Of a stretch of DNA of 64,000 nt, positions 44,373 to 55,284 are shown piece after piece. Both the position numbers and the translations under genes were made by a program. The notes under the pieces were generated by a model. That model ran no database searches. It was not told where the DNA came from and was given only the letters and a program-made list of their open reading frames with translations. The DNA comes from Desmodus rotundus (lineage: Eukaryota > Chordata > Mammalia > Chiroptera > Phyllostomidae): NCBI RefSeq assembly GCF_022682495.2, contig NC_071397.1:9267082-9331081 (forward strand). The letters are read 5' to 3'. Numbering within the stretch: position 1 is the first letter of the stretch; each line of letters starts with the position of its first letter.

Positions 44373-45799
44373 GCCTGCTCTGGGCAGACCTTATACATTG
44401 GGTTAAGGCATTTGGACCCCACCCTGCAGCCTGGGAGGCAGATTTTTCGGCCACAGAGTGAGGTGCGTTCAGGGTGAGGTGTTTTACAAAAATTACTCCG
44501 GAGCTTATGCCCTTCAAACATGTGGCCTCCTGTCCCATACCTCTAGTGGCCTCCAGGACCCCCCCACCCATCTGCTTCTGCCCACCACGCTGCCTGCTGG
44601 CCTCATCCACACCTGTAGCTTTAAGCACCAGTATCTGTTTGCAGACGGCCTCCAACTTCAGCCAAGACTTTCTTCTGACCAGACAGCTCCACTTGCCGTT
44701 CTCACAGATTTCTGAAACTCAACATATCCCCAGGTGAGCTCAGCTCCACACCTTCCCCCTCTACCTTGTTTCTGTTGGGTTCCTTCCCACCTCTGTTGGT
44801 GGTAGTGCAAACACCCAGGCATCGCCCCAAAACTGGGGCTGCCCCAGTGAAGACCTTGTGCACACCTCCACACCCAGGGAGCCGCCTGCCTCCTTTCCTG
44901 CCCATTCCACGCCCACTTTCCCCCCTGCCTCCTTTCCCACTGGATTTCTCTGGGGCTGGGTCATGGGTCACAGGTCAAAGGTCTTTGTTTCTCTAGGAGA
45001 GCTCCCCCCTCTTCTCTACTCCCACCCCAACCCAGCCGCCCTGAACACCACAGCCAAGCACAGCGGCTCAGAAAACCTGGCCCCACTGCACCCAGCCTGA
45101 AGGCCTGTGGCTGATTCACAGGCCTTTACTCAGTCAGAAGCCCCACCCTACCTCATTTCCCTATCCTCCCTGCCCCGCAAGATCCTCCCTCGGGCCTCTG
45201 GATCCTACCCTCTAACTGTTCTGTGGGCAGATTCCCCCTTCCTGTCCAAGCTAAGCAACCGCAGAATCAAAGGCTCGGAGAAGTCAGTCCGGCACTTAGG
45301 ACTGCCTGCTTTCTCTTACTAGGAACGCTCACACTGTGTTTCCTTTGTATTCTTCAAAAGTGGAGCTGAGTTCACATGCGCTGGGCTCAGAGAACTCCTC
45401 CTGCCTGCAGGCACAGACAGGAGGGTCACTAAAGCACTTAGTTGGGTCAGGCCAATATACCCATTCCCCAGGCTACAGGTCTCTTTCTCAGGCTCCGGAG
45501 GAGTGCCTGAGGCTGTGGCCCCCACTCACAGCTGTGCTCTTGAGCTTCACAAAGACCCTACCCGTTAGTTAAGCGCTGTTGTCTCTGCCACTTCTCAGAC
45601 AGCGCAGTGAGGCTTCCAGGGGTTAAGGACCTTGACTCAAGGTCTTACAGTTTCGAAAGAAAAAGGCAGCAATAAAGGACCACCCCAGATGTCCCAGTTG
45701 GGCTGACGAGGGAGGGGCAGGGGATCAGGCTCACCAGGCCCCACGACACCCGGCCCTGCGCACAGCCCTGTGTTTGCTCAGGGTCCAGACAGGGTGTGG
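44373..45799. other. No gene; MIR trace at 45570-45660
   Basis: GC-rich sequence with many short overlapping frames. 'ctctgccacttctcagacagcgcagtgaggcttccaggggttaaggacc' (45583-45631) is a probable antisense MIR core. Nothing else is recognised. Confidence 0.4.
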
Positions 45800-45921
45800 A
45801 GCTGCCGTGGGACTCTCTAAGCCTCAATGTGCATATCTATCTGGAAAACAAAAATAATTAACCTCGCCTCAAAGAATTATTGGGAGGACTTAAATGAGAT
45901 AACATATGTAAAACGACAGAA
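45800..45921 (+). mobile_element. MIR SINE, sense, left part interrupted by VES
   Basis: 'ctctctaagcctcaatgtgcatatctatctggaaaa', 'ggaggacttaaatgagataacatatgtaaaacgaca' are sense MIR. The consensus continues at 46141 with 'gcctgacatataggtgcttactaaagg', so the VES at 45922-46140 landed inside it. Confidence 0.82.
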
Positions 45922-46140
45922 CCAGCCCTGGCTGGCGTGGCTCAGTGGATTGAGTGCCAGCCTGAGAAACCGAAAGTTTGCTGGTTCAATTCCCAGTCAG
46001 GGCACATGCCTGGACTGCGGGCCAGGTCCCAGTTGGGGGACGTGCAAGAGGCAACCAATCAACATCACACATCAATGTTTCTCTGCCTCCCTTTCTCCCT
46101 CCCTTCCCTTCTTCCTACAAATAAATAAATAGAATCTTTA
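45922..46140 (+). mobile_element. VES SINE (bat), sense, inside MIR
   Basis: Complete VES: head 'ccagccctggctggcgtggctcagtggattgagtgcc', B-box 'ctggttcaattcccagtcagggcacatgcctgg', 'gaggcaaccaatcaacatcacacatcaatgtttctctgcc', pyrimidine tract, and tail 'caaataaataaatagaatctt'. Flanking aaaacgacagaa (45910-45921) and aaaattacagaa (46141-46152) fit a target duplication with two changes. Short frames across the SINE are incidental. Confidence 0.93.
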
Positions 46141-46185
46141 AAAATTACAGAAGAAGACGCCTGACATATAGGTGCTTACTAAAGG
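46141..46185 (+). mobile_element. MIR SINE, sense, right part
   Basis: 'gcctgacatataggtgcttactaaagg' is the 3' end of the MIR interrupted by the VES at 45922. Confidence 0.75.
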
Positions 46186-46189
46186 TTGC

Positions 46190-46400
46190 CTTAAACTGCA
46201 GGGGAGACTTACTAAGTGCCCAACACTTTCCGTGCACAACTCTGAAGGAGTTAGTCCTCTCACACCCGTAGGAGGTGAGTTCCACAGCGGGGGAAGCTGA
46301 AGCTCAGAAGGTTGATCAACGTGCTCTTGGTCACGGAGGCTGAGGGTTGTACAGCTGGGGCTGACCCGCAGGTGACCGGCTCCCGACCCCATATCCGAAT
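46190..46400 (-). mobile_element. MIR SINE, antisense
   Basis: 'gagacttactaagtgcccaacactttccgtgcac', 'gttagtcctctcacacccgtaggaggtgag', 'ggggaagctgaagctcagaaggttgatc' and 'cttggtcacggaggctgag' form a reversed MIR directly after the previous one, giving a convergent MIR pair. Confidence 0.8.
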
Positions 46401-46734
46401 CACTGCCTCTGGGAAATCAGTCAGACCCCCTGTCGACCTTCATCTTCCTTCTTCTCCACCTCAAAGTATTTCCTGCCCTTTCCCCATCCTCTACTCTCAC
46501 CCGTGTCCACAACTCGTCCCCTTGAGAGGGTGTGTGGTACAGAAGGAGGAGCACCGGAGAGGAAACCAGAGGTCTGTCCGGGCCCGAGTCAGCCCAGGAC
46601 GGAGCTCAGATCCCTTCAATCATCCCTGCAAAGCTTAGTGCCTTCACCTCACAGGTTGCTAGAAGGTTCCCATGAGGTAACAGATATGGACGTGTTCAGT
46701 ACACCCTAAGGGGCTGCGCAAACCCACCTGAGGC

Positions 46735-47015
46735 CTTCTGGAAACTTCCCCCTCAAATACCACCTCTTTCTCAGGCATCCTCACACTCCACCTCTTCACT
46801 AGTCACTCTCCTCCTGCCCAGAATGGCCCCAATTCCCCTCATCCTAAAAACACCATCGCTGACCTTGCTGCCTCCTCGTGATTTACCTCTGTAGGGATTT
46901 GGGTAATCGCTCCCTCTGGGCTGTGCCAGCTCCCCCCAGTCAGGGACATAATCCAGATGGCCCCGCATTGCCTACAGGACCCAGCCTTGTGCCTTCTTTG
47001 CCAGGCATTCAGGGA
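46735..47015 (+). mobile_element. L2-derived segment (diverged)
   Basis: 'aaacttccccctcaaataccacctctttctcaggcatcc' resembles the sense L2 'ctcaaatgtcacctcctcagtgaggcc' region. Downstream 'gccccgcattgcctacaggacccagcc' and 'ttgccaggcattcaggg' resemble a more 5' L2 segment, so the pieces may be rearranged. Moderate support. Confidence 0.5.
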
Positions 47016-47059
47016 ACACCTTGAAAAGCAGTAACTGAAAGCAGAGAACATTTAAGCAC

Positions 47060-47175
47060 AACATCTTAAGTCATTCTCCCAACGAGCTAGGGAAACTGTG
47101 AATTTCCTCACAATGAGGAAACTGGGACTCAGGTTATGAAGTTCAAGGTCACCCAGCTGCTCAGTAGAGAAGCTA
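47060..47175 (-). mobile_element. MIR SINE fragment, antisense
   Basis: 'aagtcattctcccaacgagctaggg', 'cctcacaatgaggaaactgggactcagg', 'aaggtcacccagctgctcagtagagaagc' are reversed MIR landmarks. Confidence 0.8.
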
Positions 47176-47639
47176 GACCTTATTAGTGGAGCCCCAAAGC
47201 GTCCCAAGCACACCAGAGAAGTAGCTAGCCTCCTTCTCTGGCTGCCTTGTCCACAAGCAAGTTTTCATAAAAAGTTCAACAGCGTGACATATCTGAATCC
47301 GGTCACCAAATGGTCTCTTTAAGTCTCTGCCTTTCCCTCTTGGGCCACATGTCCTGTTCCGGAAGGAAGGGGCCAATATCTCTGTTTCATGATTCCTGGG
47401 GGTTGCCGTGCCTTCTCGGGACTATTTCCAACAGCTCCGTAGCCTGCTTATTGGAAGGTACGTTTGTCTGCCTCCCCTTCTCTGCTGCCCCACTCAAAGT
47501 GGACCTGCCACCGAACTAGAATTCTGCAGAGACGGGAAAACAATAAGGGAGAGCAGGAAAGGGCCCCCGGCACCCTGCCAAGCAGGTAATGAAAAGAATA
47601 ATTGCTCAGAAGCCAAGAACTCCCGGGACCTAATTTGTG

Positions 47640-47745
47640 GGTGTCACCATTCTCTCCTTCTTGGGTGGAGACAAGGGAGATGGGAAAGATATGTGACTTG
47701 CCCCAAACCACAGGGCAACGCAGTGACTCAAATCCAGCCCCTGTG
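47640..47745 (-). mobile_element. MIR SINE fragment, antisense (weak)
   Basis: 'gtgacttgccccaaaccacagggcaacgcagtgactcaaatccagcccc' matches the reversed MIR 5' half. Confidence 0.6.
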
Positions 47746-48889
47746 GATGCCTTGCCCAGGGCTGTCTCTCCACCACAACACGCTGCCCACGTTTCCTCTT
47801 TTTACTGCCAGAATTTCCCCCTTCCTTTCTTCTCTTCAAAACCTGCATTACATATTAACAACTTGACAGGGGGGAAATAACCCGAACAAAAACACATCCC
47901 ATAATCTCCTACTAACCCCTCTCACCCCCAAGAAACTTAATTTAAAAAAAACACATCAGATAAGCTCTGCACTTTTCCAGATTCCTACAGGCATGTGTGG
48001 GGAGACTTGTACCTGCTCGCCATCAGCCCAGTGAGGCCACCTGCGCTCCTTCTGCTCTGCTTAACTGCCCTCCGTGCATCCGTACGTGGGTACCATTGCC
48101 ACGGGGCTTCCCTGACCGTTCCCTAACTGCCTGCGTTTGGATTATTTCTCATTTTCCCCCTCTTTGGACAAACAGGTTTTCTGCCCCTGCAGGGTCATTC
48201 CTGCGGGACTCCCAGAAGCAAGAACGCGGGTCAGAATGTATGAATTCCACCACTGCTGCCGCCGCCCCATGTCACCAGCTCTCCAGAAACACAGCTCCGC
48301 TTCTCAGTGACCCTAAGTGGCACCTGTTCCCCGTCCCACGGCCTCACGGTGGGCTTTCTGCGCCATCAGTCTGCGCCGCCAGCAGCACAGGCCAGCGAAG
48401 CACCCCTCAGAGCTGCTCTAACATCTTCTTGTGGAGGGACCTGAATGCTCGTGGCACCTGTCGGTTTATTATCTGGGCTTCGTGTGAAAAAAAATGATCT
48501 CTTCCCATGACGTGTTATTTTTACCAATGGTCTGAATATTTATTTGCCTTCAAGTTCTTCATCAGTTCTGACATGTTGTTATCCATCAATTTATCACAAA
48601 TGGTTCCCTCCTCTACCACCTTCGCCTTTAGCACAATTATTATTATTATTATCTAAAACCCACTTTACTGATTCACACCCAGCTGCGAACATGTCGCTGA
48701 GAGAGGCCCACCCCCAGGCCACACAGTCCAGGAGGAAAGCACCAAGTACACGGTATTACGGAATTTTTATTGTACAGATTTTAGTCCCTCATAATTGAAC
48801 ACATACCATGTCATCAGGGATCATTCTGACAGGTTCTTCACAAACACATTTGCTCTCTGCAGCAAAGATAAATATTCCATCTGCTTTCT
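47746..48889. other. No gene; (ATT)n at 48631-48651
   Basis: The 166-codon plus-strand frame (47997-48497) has no recognisable domain. A short ATT-unit repeat lies at 48631-48651. Confidence 0.45.
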
Positions 48890-49630
48890 CTGCGTTTTAA
48901 AACTAAGTGTTTAATACATCTAGAATTTACAACATAGAATGAGACATAAATCTAAGTTCATTTTCTCCATGTTCTTACCTAGTTTTTCCAAAGAGGCGTT
49001 TACGTTAAAAGCATTTCTTTCACGACAGTTTGCCTTCCCCACTCCGCCACATACGAATGTCTGCCGTTTATTTAATGTACTTTACTGCCCCAGTCGCCCA
49101 AGTCTCCATGTTGTGCTAATACTGCACAGTTTTAGCAATTACTGCTCACCTGCCTAGCCTGCTTAGAGGAGCGTGCTGCCGAAAGATTTTCAAAGCGTAT
49201 TTCAGTAGGCTTGCCACCAATGTTTCCTGATTATGATTATCATTTTTCATGTTTCATAAAATAGTTCCTTGGAATTTTAACTGCCAGGGCGTGAAATCTA
49301 GGCAGAAGCCTCAAGAGGCTGATCCCCAAAGCTCTAACTTCTGATGAGAAGAGGACATGGAGGATTTTCTTCGAATAGAAATTGTGTCATCTGCAAACCG
49401 TGGTATTTTCATCTCTTCCTTCCCTATACCAATCTGTCTAGTTTCTTTTTGTTCCTATATTGTTATGGCAAGCGTCTGCTGGACTCTGTTAAATAAGAGT
49501 CGCGATAAGGGACATTTTGTTTTAGTTCCTGTTTTGGGGGGCATGCTGCTAGTATTCTGCGGTCAGTATCTGCAGCCCCCGGGGAAGGCTGGGGATACGA
49601 TTACACAGAAGCAGGCTTTTTAAATCCCCC
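48890..49630 (-). mobile_element. Old L1 ORF2 remnant, antisense
   Basis: Reversed L1 ORF2 landmarks occur in order: 'taatacatctagaatttacaacatagaatgagacataaatctaagttcattttctcc', 'catgttgtgctaatactgcacagttttagcaattactg', 'gaaattgtgtcatctgcaaaccgtggtattttcatctcttcc' and 'gacattttgttttagttcctg'. This corresponds to the region downstream of the reverse transcriptase core. Numerous stops. Confidence 0.75.
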
Positions 49631-49714
49631 CCAAACAACCTACTTTTAGCTTTATGGTGCTTTATAAGACATGTTTAACTATTTCCATCATTCTTCTACA
49701 CTGACTGAGGCCAA

Positions 49715-49790
49715 CTTCCTTCCTTCATCAAATATTTGTTGAGCATTAATTTATATTCCAGGCACTGTGCTGAATACTGACTGTTCTATT
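49715..49790 (-). mobile_element. L2 3' end fragment, antisense
   Basis: 'ttccttcatcaaatatttgttgagcattaatttatattccaggcactgtgctgaatactgac' is a clear reversed L2 terminus, truncated after about 70 bp. Confidence 0.75.
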
Positions 49791-49959
49791 TTTGATGGTT
49801 TATTTCTACTCAGATCAGTCTCTTTGTATTGAACCAGGCATATATTCCTGAAAGGAGCCCTGCTTTGTAATTTTCCAAGACTCATTTTTCATGAGCCTAA
49901 GTGACTATAAAATTTATCTGGAAAAATTAATAGACAAGAATATTGTGCTAACAACCTCC

Positions 49960-50235
49960 AAGAATCAGTTCCAACGTCCCCTCCACCAAGAAGCCTTCCC
50001 AACCCTCACTTTCCCGAAGCAGAGTTCTCAGCTCCGTCCTCTGGGCTCCCACAGTCCTCCCTCCCTCCATCGCCACATTTATCTCAGGGACTGAACCCCA
50101 ATCGATGCCCACGCGTCTACCCCCCAGCCCTGGACTCCATCACTGCCCTGCGGACAGAAGCATGGTGGACCACCAGTGCTGGGCACCATGACTAGTGGAT
50201 GGAGTTGCTCATTAAATATTTACCGAGGTAGTTAG
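49960..50235 (+). mobile_element. L2 3' end, sense
   Basis: 'ccctccaccaagaagccttcccaaccctcac', 'gccacatttatctcagggac', 'tggactccatcactgccctgcgg' and 'agttgctcattaaatatttaccgag' follow the sense L2 3' end. Confidence 0.7.
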
Positions 50236-50599
50236 GTTGTTCATCTATTAATTTATTTCACTGGTGGCTTTTACGGCTGTATTTTTAAGTGAAGTTGATC
50301 TGTACAATCCTTGGGATGAGCAAGGCATGGACAAGCCAGCCAATTCCATGTACACATAGCTCCTCTCTGGTCCTTTGGGCGGACCCCCGTCTGAGGAGAT
50401 ACTGAAGCTCTCCAGCTAGAGGCTGGGCTCACAGTGACTTCAGAAAAGTGGACAGAGAGCAAAAGGTGCAGTTATGAACAGTCCCAGCAAATGGGCAAAG
50501 CCCCGCGATGAGGGAGGCAGGACAGACAAGGCTCTGTAACACAGGCGGAGGACTACCAAGGCCCCAGCCAGCTAGATGAGACGAGACTCCAACTCCTGG

Positions 50600-50790
50600 G
50601 AGTAGGACTAGTCATGCTAATCACTGGTTATCAACAGACACCTCACACAGTCATCTTCCCAATCACCCTGTAAGGCACATTCTATAGTTGCCATCACACA
50701 CCTCAAGAAACTGCAACCAGTCAGGTCATGCAGTTTGCCCAGAGTCCCACAGTCAGTAGCAAGTGGATGGGCTGGGATTCAGGCTCACGT
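50600..50790 (-). mobile_element. MIR SINE, antisense
   Basis: 'cctcacacagtcatcttcccaatcaccctgtaaggcaca', 'acctcaagaaactgcaaccagtcaggtcatgcag' and 'agagtcccacagtcagtagcaagtgg' are reversed MIR landmarks. Confidence 0.75.
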
Positions 50791-51911
50791 CTTCCCACCA
50801 CAACTTGCTGTCTCTAGCAAGTGGCCGGGGAGGGGCTTGGTCCCCACGGAAGACCTAGTATCAGTCACATTCACAGAACAGGAACCAACACAGAAGCCTC
50901 TTAGAAGAACTGAGACTTCGAGAAGGAAACGGGACACAGGAAGAAGGCAGGAGGCCCTGCAATGTCAAAGCCAGATAAATGCCTGAGCCCAGAATCCTGG
51001 CCGGAAGGGATCTGAGTCTCCGCTTCCTCAGACCAGACGAGATTCTAAATGCTGAGGGCAGGGCTGAGCTGCAGGAAGCAACCGGTGGGGCTGGCCTCCC
51101 CGGGACGATGCAGGCTGGGTATGCTCCTCGGGGCCCCACAGAACCAGCGCCTAGCCAAGCAGGCCTGCCACTGCCACAGGCAACACCGCCTGCATTGAGA
51201 ATGGGAGCTAGCGGGACGTGGAGAACCAGACTTTGAATAAATGCTTGAAAATCCTGGCCTTAGGCTTCCTTCTCTGCAAAGTGGACAGAGCTGGACCAGA
51301 TGACCTCTGCAGGGCCTAGGAATTCTGGTCCCCATCTTGGGAGTCTTTGCCTTGGCAGTGCCCTTTAAGTCAGGGGTCCTACAATCTATACACCAACTTT
51401 ATGATACCTGCAGCTCATAAAAGCGAAAGCAAAATAGGGGTTTTCAGTGTGCAATGATGGGGGTGGGTATTTCTGGAGAGAAAGTCATGGCTTCCATCAC
51501 ATTCCCAAGGGGCTCCATGGATAAAAAGGTGCAAAACAACGAATCCAAGGGTTCCGAAAAAGTCAGCAATAGAGAAGGCTGAACAGTAGTGCTGAGCCCG
51601 GCCATCAGCTCACTCAACCGAATGTGCTCAAAGACATTCCTTAGCCACGAACTTCCCTCTACCCTCAGATCATCTGGAAAGTGTGTGGTCACTAATGAAG
51701 CCAGAGAAGGGACTGGGTGGGTCAGGGCACCCCATCTTCACGACTTTGAAGGGGAACAGTATGGATTTCATCACAGTAGTTAGAAGCATCACCTTAACAG
51801 AGTTGACGGGTTCGCTGGATGGTGGCTACCTGGAGATTTAGTGCCCTAGGGTCAGAGGAAGAACAAGTGCCACTTCCTCCACTTTCTCACTCCTCGGGGG
51901 TCGGCCCACCT
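50791..51911. other. No gene; MIR trace at 51245-51335
   Basis: 'gcttccttctctgcaaagtggacagagctggaccagatgacctctgcagggcc' (51267-51319) is a sense MIR-family 3' variant. The remainder is unrecognised; opposite-strand frames at 50861-51335 have no known domain. Confidence 0.45.
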
Positions 51912-52032
51912 GGAGCCAGGTAGAAACGCATAGTCTGGGGCCTCCCTCCTGGCCTGCTGAATCAGGAGGTGCACCACGCAAGGGCTCCAGACCCAGGTGA
52001 TTTGCAGGCACCTTCAAGTTTAAGAAGCACTG
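51912..52032 (+). mobile_element. MER5A-like hAT fragment
   Basis: 'ctgctgaatcaggaggtgcacc' followed by 'cccaggtgatttgcaggcaccttcaagtttaagaagcactg' matches the 3' half of MER5A, ending at the terminal inverted repeat 'gaagcactg'. The 5' part is eroded. Confidence 0.75.
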
Positions 52033-52044
52033 CTGGACTTGTGC

Positions 52045-52259
52045 GGATGGAAATTCACACTATTGAAAAATTAAGAATATAAGAAAAGTTAAAAGTGAAA
52101 ACAATAAATAAGAACGTGAGCAAATGTCCAGAAGAGAACAAAAGCCGAAAGTTCGCTTTTAGAAAAAATAATGAAATTACTAAATCATGAGCCCAATTAA
52201 TTTCAAAAGAATAAACGAGAAAAGACAGAAAGGAAACCAAAAAAAAAAAAAAAAAAAAA
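52045..52259 (+). other. A-rich segment ending in A21 (possible retroposed insertion)
   Basis: AT-rich, strongly A-biased sequence terminates in a run of 21 A residues (52239-52259), the shape of a retroposed RNA copy in sense orientation. No source gene or repeat family is recognised, and no clear target-site duplication was found. Confidence 0.4.
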
Positions 52260-52649
52260 GACCCAATAAGTGAGCCATTGATAGACTGTTTAAGGGATTT
52301 TATGTGCAACCTTAAACTCATAACTGAAAAAACAAACTTAAGATGATACTTAAAAATTTACAAGCTACTCAAAGCAAAAGGAAAGACTTGAACTGATTAG
52401 TAACAGAAGATGAATTTTAAAAGGCAGAAACAACCAAGGGAAAAGCACACCTGTATTTAATGGGTTCCCTGGAAAATCTTTCTGTAACGTGCACACGGGT
52501 TTTCATCACTTAAACATCTATGTAAAGCACTCACAGTTTTCTTTTTACAAATTAAAGCCTGCAACTGAAGGCAGAGGCCTCCCTAACCACCACTCCAGTC
52601 CCCAAAGGCACCTCTGCCGTTGAGTCTGGTGCAATCTTTCAGGCCTGCT

Positions 52650-54342
52650 TTGTACGAACGCAGATTCCGCCAAAAATATGACACCATTTTCTTTTTCAAA
52701 AATGCCATCGCATCATACACATCCTTCTGCAAGTTGCTTTTCTCACTCCACATTCCATTTCTGAGACCTTCTCTTATCACGATGTATCAGTCTCATTAAT
52801 ATATTCCTTTTAACCACAACTGCAATGTTTTTCCAACTTTTTTGACTGGGTCCTGCAGTAAGAAATATATTTTATATTGTGACCCAGTTCACACTTGCAA
52901 TGTGCAAAACTGAAACAAAAATCTCACCAAATACTTACCGTCACTGTGTACAATGCACTGTGGTATTTTCTATTCTTTGTTTCACCCTGTGTCACAGACC
53001 GCTGGGTTGATTTACTGACCCACTAATGGTCTGAACAGTCCAAGTTTTATTTAGCCCTTACTAAATAAACAAATATCTATCCTACCGATGGATATTTACA
53101 TGCTGACTTCGATCTCCCACTATTAAAACAATGTTCAATGAACACTGAGCGCGTGTGTGAATGTTTCTCTAGGGCAGATCCCAGGAGTGGAACCACAGGG
53201 TCCTAAGATACAGCATTTATAATTTGAATAAATATCACAAATTGCCTTCTAAAGCTGCTGTATCCATTTACTCTCACCAGCAATGTACAAAAATGTGTTT
53301 GCTTTACACTCGCGCCAACTCAGTATATAATCACACATTTTGATCTTTTCCAGTCCGATAGGTTATGAATGCCATTTTACTGTGCTTCTAATTTGCATGT
53401 TTTATTTTAGAGAGTTTGTGCATCTTTTCTTTTTATGAGTCATTTACCCTTCTTTTCCTTTGAATTTTTGTTCCTGTCTTTTGTCAATTTTTCAAGTCAA
53501 TGAACCTTTATTTCTAAGCTCTTTGCATATTAAAAAAAATTAGCTCCTTTTATCGTATATATTGCAAATACTTTTTCCTCAGATTATCACGTATCTTTTC
53601 ACTTTGTTTATGGTGTTTTTGTTATGCAGAAGTTCTCCTTTTTATACTGTTAAGTTTATCAGTCTTTTACTTTATGTCTTTTGGAATTTGTGTCAAACTT
53701 AGGAAGGTCTCTCTACTCCAAGACTGTAGAAAAATTCTTCTAGTACCTTCACATTTTCACACTGAAATCTTTGATTGCCCTAGCTGATGTGGCTCAGTGG
53801 ACTGAGTGTCGGCCTATGAACTGAAAAAAGGTCGCTGGTTCAATTCCCAGTCAGGGCACATGCCTGGGTTGCAGACCAGGTCCCCATTTGGGGGTGTGCA
53901 AGAGGCAACCAGTCTATGTTTCATGCATCGATGTTTCTCTTCCTCTCTTTCTCCCTCCTTCTCCTGTCTCTAAAAATAAATTAATTAATTAAATCTTTTT
54001 TTAAAAATAGAAATCTTTGATCTATCTTTGGTACCTACTTTGATCTAAGGCACAAAGAAGGGCTCCTGTTTTCTGCACACCACCCCCTATCTAGTTGTGA
54101 AGTTACTATCTTCTCCCATAAATTCGAAATATTGCCTTTTCACAAATTACACCCCCTCCCATTCATTTGGGGCTCTCTATTCTGTCCCATCACTTGTTCA
54201 GTATGAAGATTCAGTATCAAATTATCTCAATTACTGTAGCTTTTAAAATACTCAACATCTGTTAGAGTTATACTCTCCTATCTCTTTTTCACATTTTTAT
54301 GCATATTAATTTTTCCATATGAACCAAGAATGAGCTTTTCTA
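52650..54342 (-). mobile_element. Ancient L1M (ORF2 C-terminal half and 3' UTR), antisense, left part
   Basis: Reversed L1M landmarks run continuously: 'cttttctcactccacattcc', 'cagtaagaaatatattttatattgtgacccag', 'atgtttctctagggcagatcccaggagtggaaccacaggg', 'aaattgccttctaaagctgctgtatccatttactctcaccagcaatg', 'ttttccagtccgataggttatgaatgcc', 'ttatggtgtttttgttatgcagaagttctcc'. A VES (53776) and a younger L1 (54343) interrupt it; it resumes at 56894. Confidence 0.85.
53776..54009 (+). mobile_element. VES SINE (bat), sense, inside L1M
   Basis: Complete VES with head 'tgccctagctgatgtggctcagtggactgagtg', 'ctggttcaattcccagtcagggcacatgcctgggttg', 'gaggcaaccagtctatgtttcatgcatcgatgtttctc' and tail 'aaaaataaattaattaattaaatctt'. 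The exact 12-bp target duplication gaaatctttgat flanks it (53764-53775 and 54010-54021) and joins the two halves of the L1M consensus. Confidence 0.95.
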
Positions 54343-54972
54343 AAATGTTTTCAATTACAGTTGACATACCATATTATTCTATCAGTTTCAAGTACACAAT
54401 ATAGTGATTAGACATTTATATAACTCATGAAGTGATTGCCCCAGTGAGCCTATAGTTACTATAGACTTACATACACAGTTAATCCAGACACAGTTATTAG
54501 AATATTACTGACTATATTCCCTCTGCTGTACTTTACATCGCTGTGACTGTTTTCATAACTGGCAGATTTCACATCTTAATCCCTTCCCTTTTCACCCACC
54601 TGCCCAACCCCTCCCCCACCTGGCAACCATCGAAATGTTCTCTGTATCTATGAGATTGTTTGCTTTGTTCGTTCGTTTATTTGGTTTTTCAGATTCCACA
54701 GACGAGTGAAGTCATAAGGTATCTGTCTTTCTCTGACTTATTTCACTGAGCGTAATACTCTCTAGGTCCATCCACGTTGTTGCAGATGGTAAGATTTCGT
54801 TCTTTTTTATGACGGAGTAGCATTCTATTGCATATATGCACCTCTTCTTCTTTAACCATTTGTCTATCAACGGACACCTAGGTTGCTGCAAAGAACATAT
54901 GAGGGTATGTGTCTTTTTGAATTAGTGTTTTGGGTTTCTTTGGGTAAATACCTAGAAGTGGAGTTGCTGGAT

Positions 54973-55250
54973 CCTTGTTTGTCTCTTATAGCCTTTGTTT
55001 TTAAATCTGTTCTGTCTGGTGTAAGTACTGACCTCATCTTTTGTTTGTTTGTGTGTTTTCCATTTTCAAGAAATATCTTTTTTCATCCCTTTATTTCCTG
55101 GATCTCAAATGGAGATCTGAAGTGAGTCTCTTGTAGGCAGCATATGTTTAGGTTGGGTTTCTTACCCATTCAGCCACTCCATCTTTTGATTGGAGGACTT
55201 AATCCATTTACATTTAAAGTAACTATTGATAAGTATGTAGTTATTGCCAT
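54973..55250 (-). pseudogene. L1 ORF2 N-terminal fragment (endonuclease domain), antisense, truncated
   Basis: The start region reads MAITTYLSIVTLNVNGL..PIKR, the family's conserved 'LNVNGLN.PIKRHR' N-terminus. The endonuclease QETH motif (ICCLQETHF) is visible at about 55147-55120. Then a stretch comparable to the 'SDKTDFKPTKIKRDKEG' region (55020-54973) runs directly into the C-terminal '..PAIPLLGIYPKE' region. That implies loss of about 900-1000 codons containing the reverse transcriptase. Frameshifts precede the junction. Non-functional. Confidence 0.8.
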
Positions 55251-55284
55251 TTTAACATTTCTTGTAATACTGGTCTGGTGATGA

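Noticed and set aside
44017..44655. 212-codon minus-strand reading frame, the longest in the window
   Set aside because: About 60% lies antisense to an MLT1-like LTR; no known protein features.
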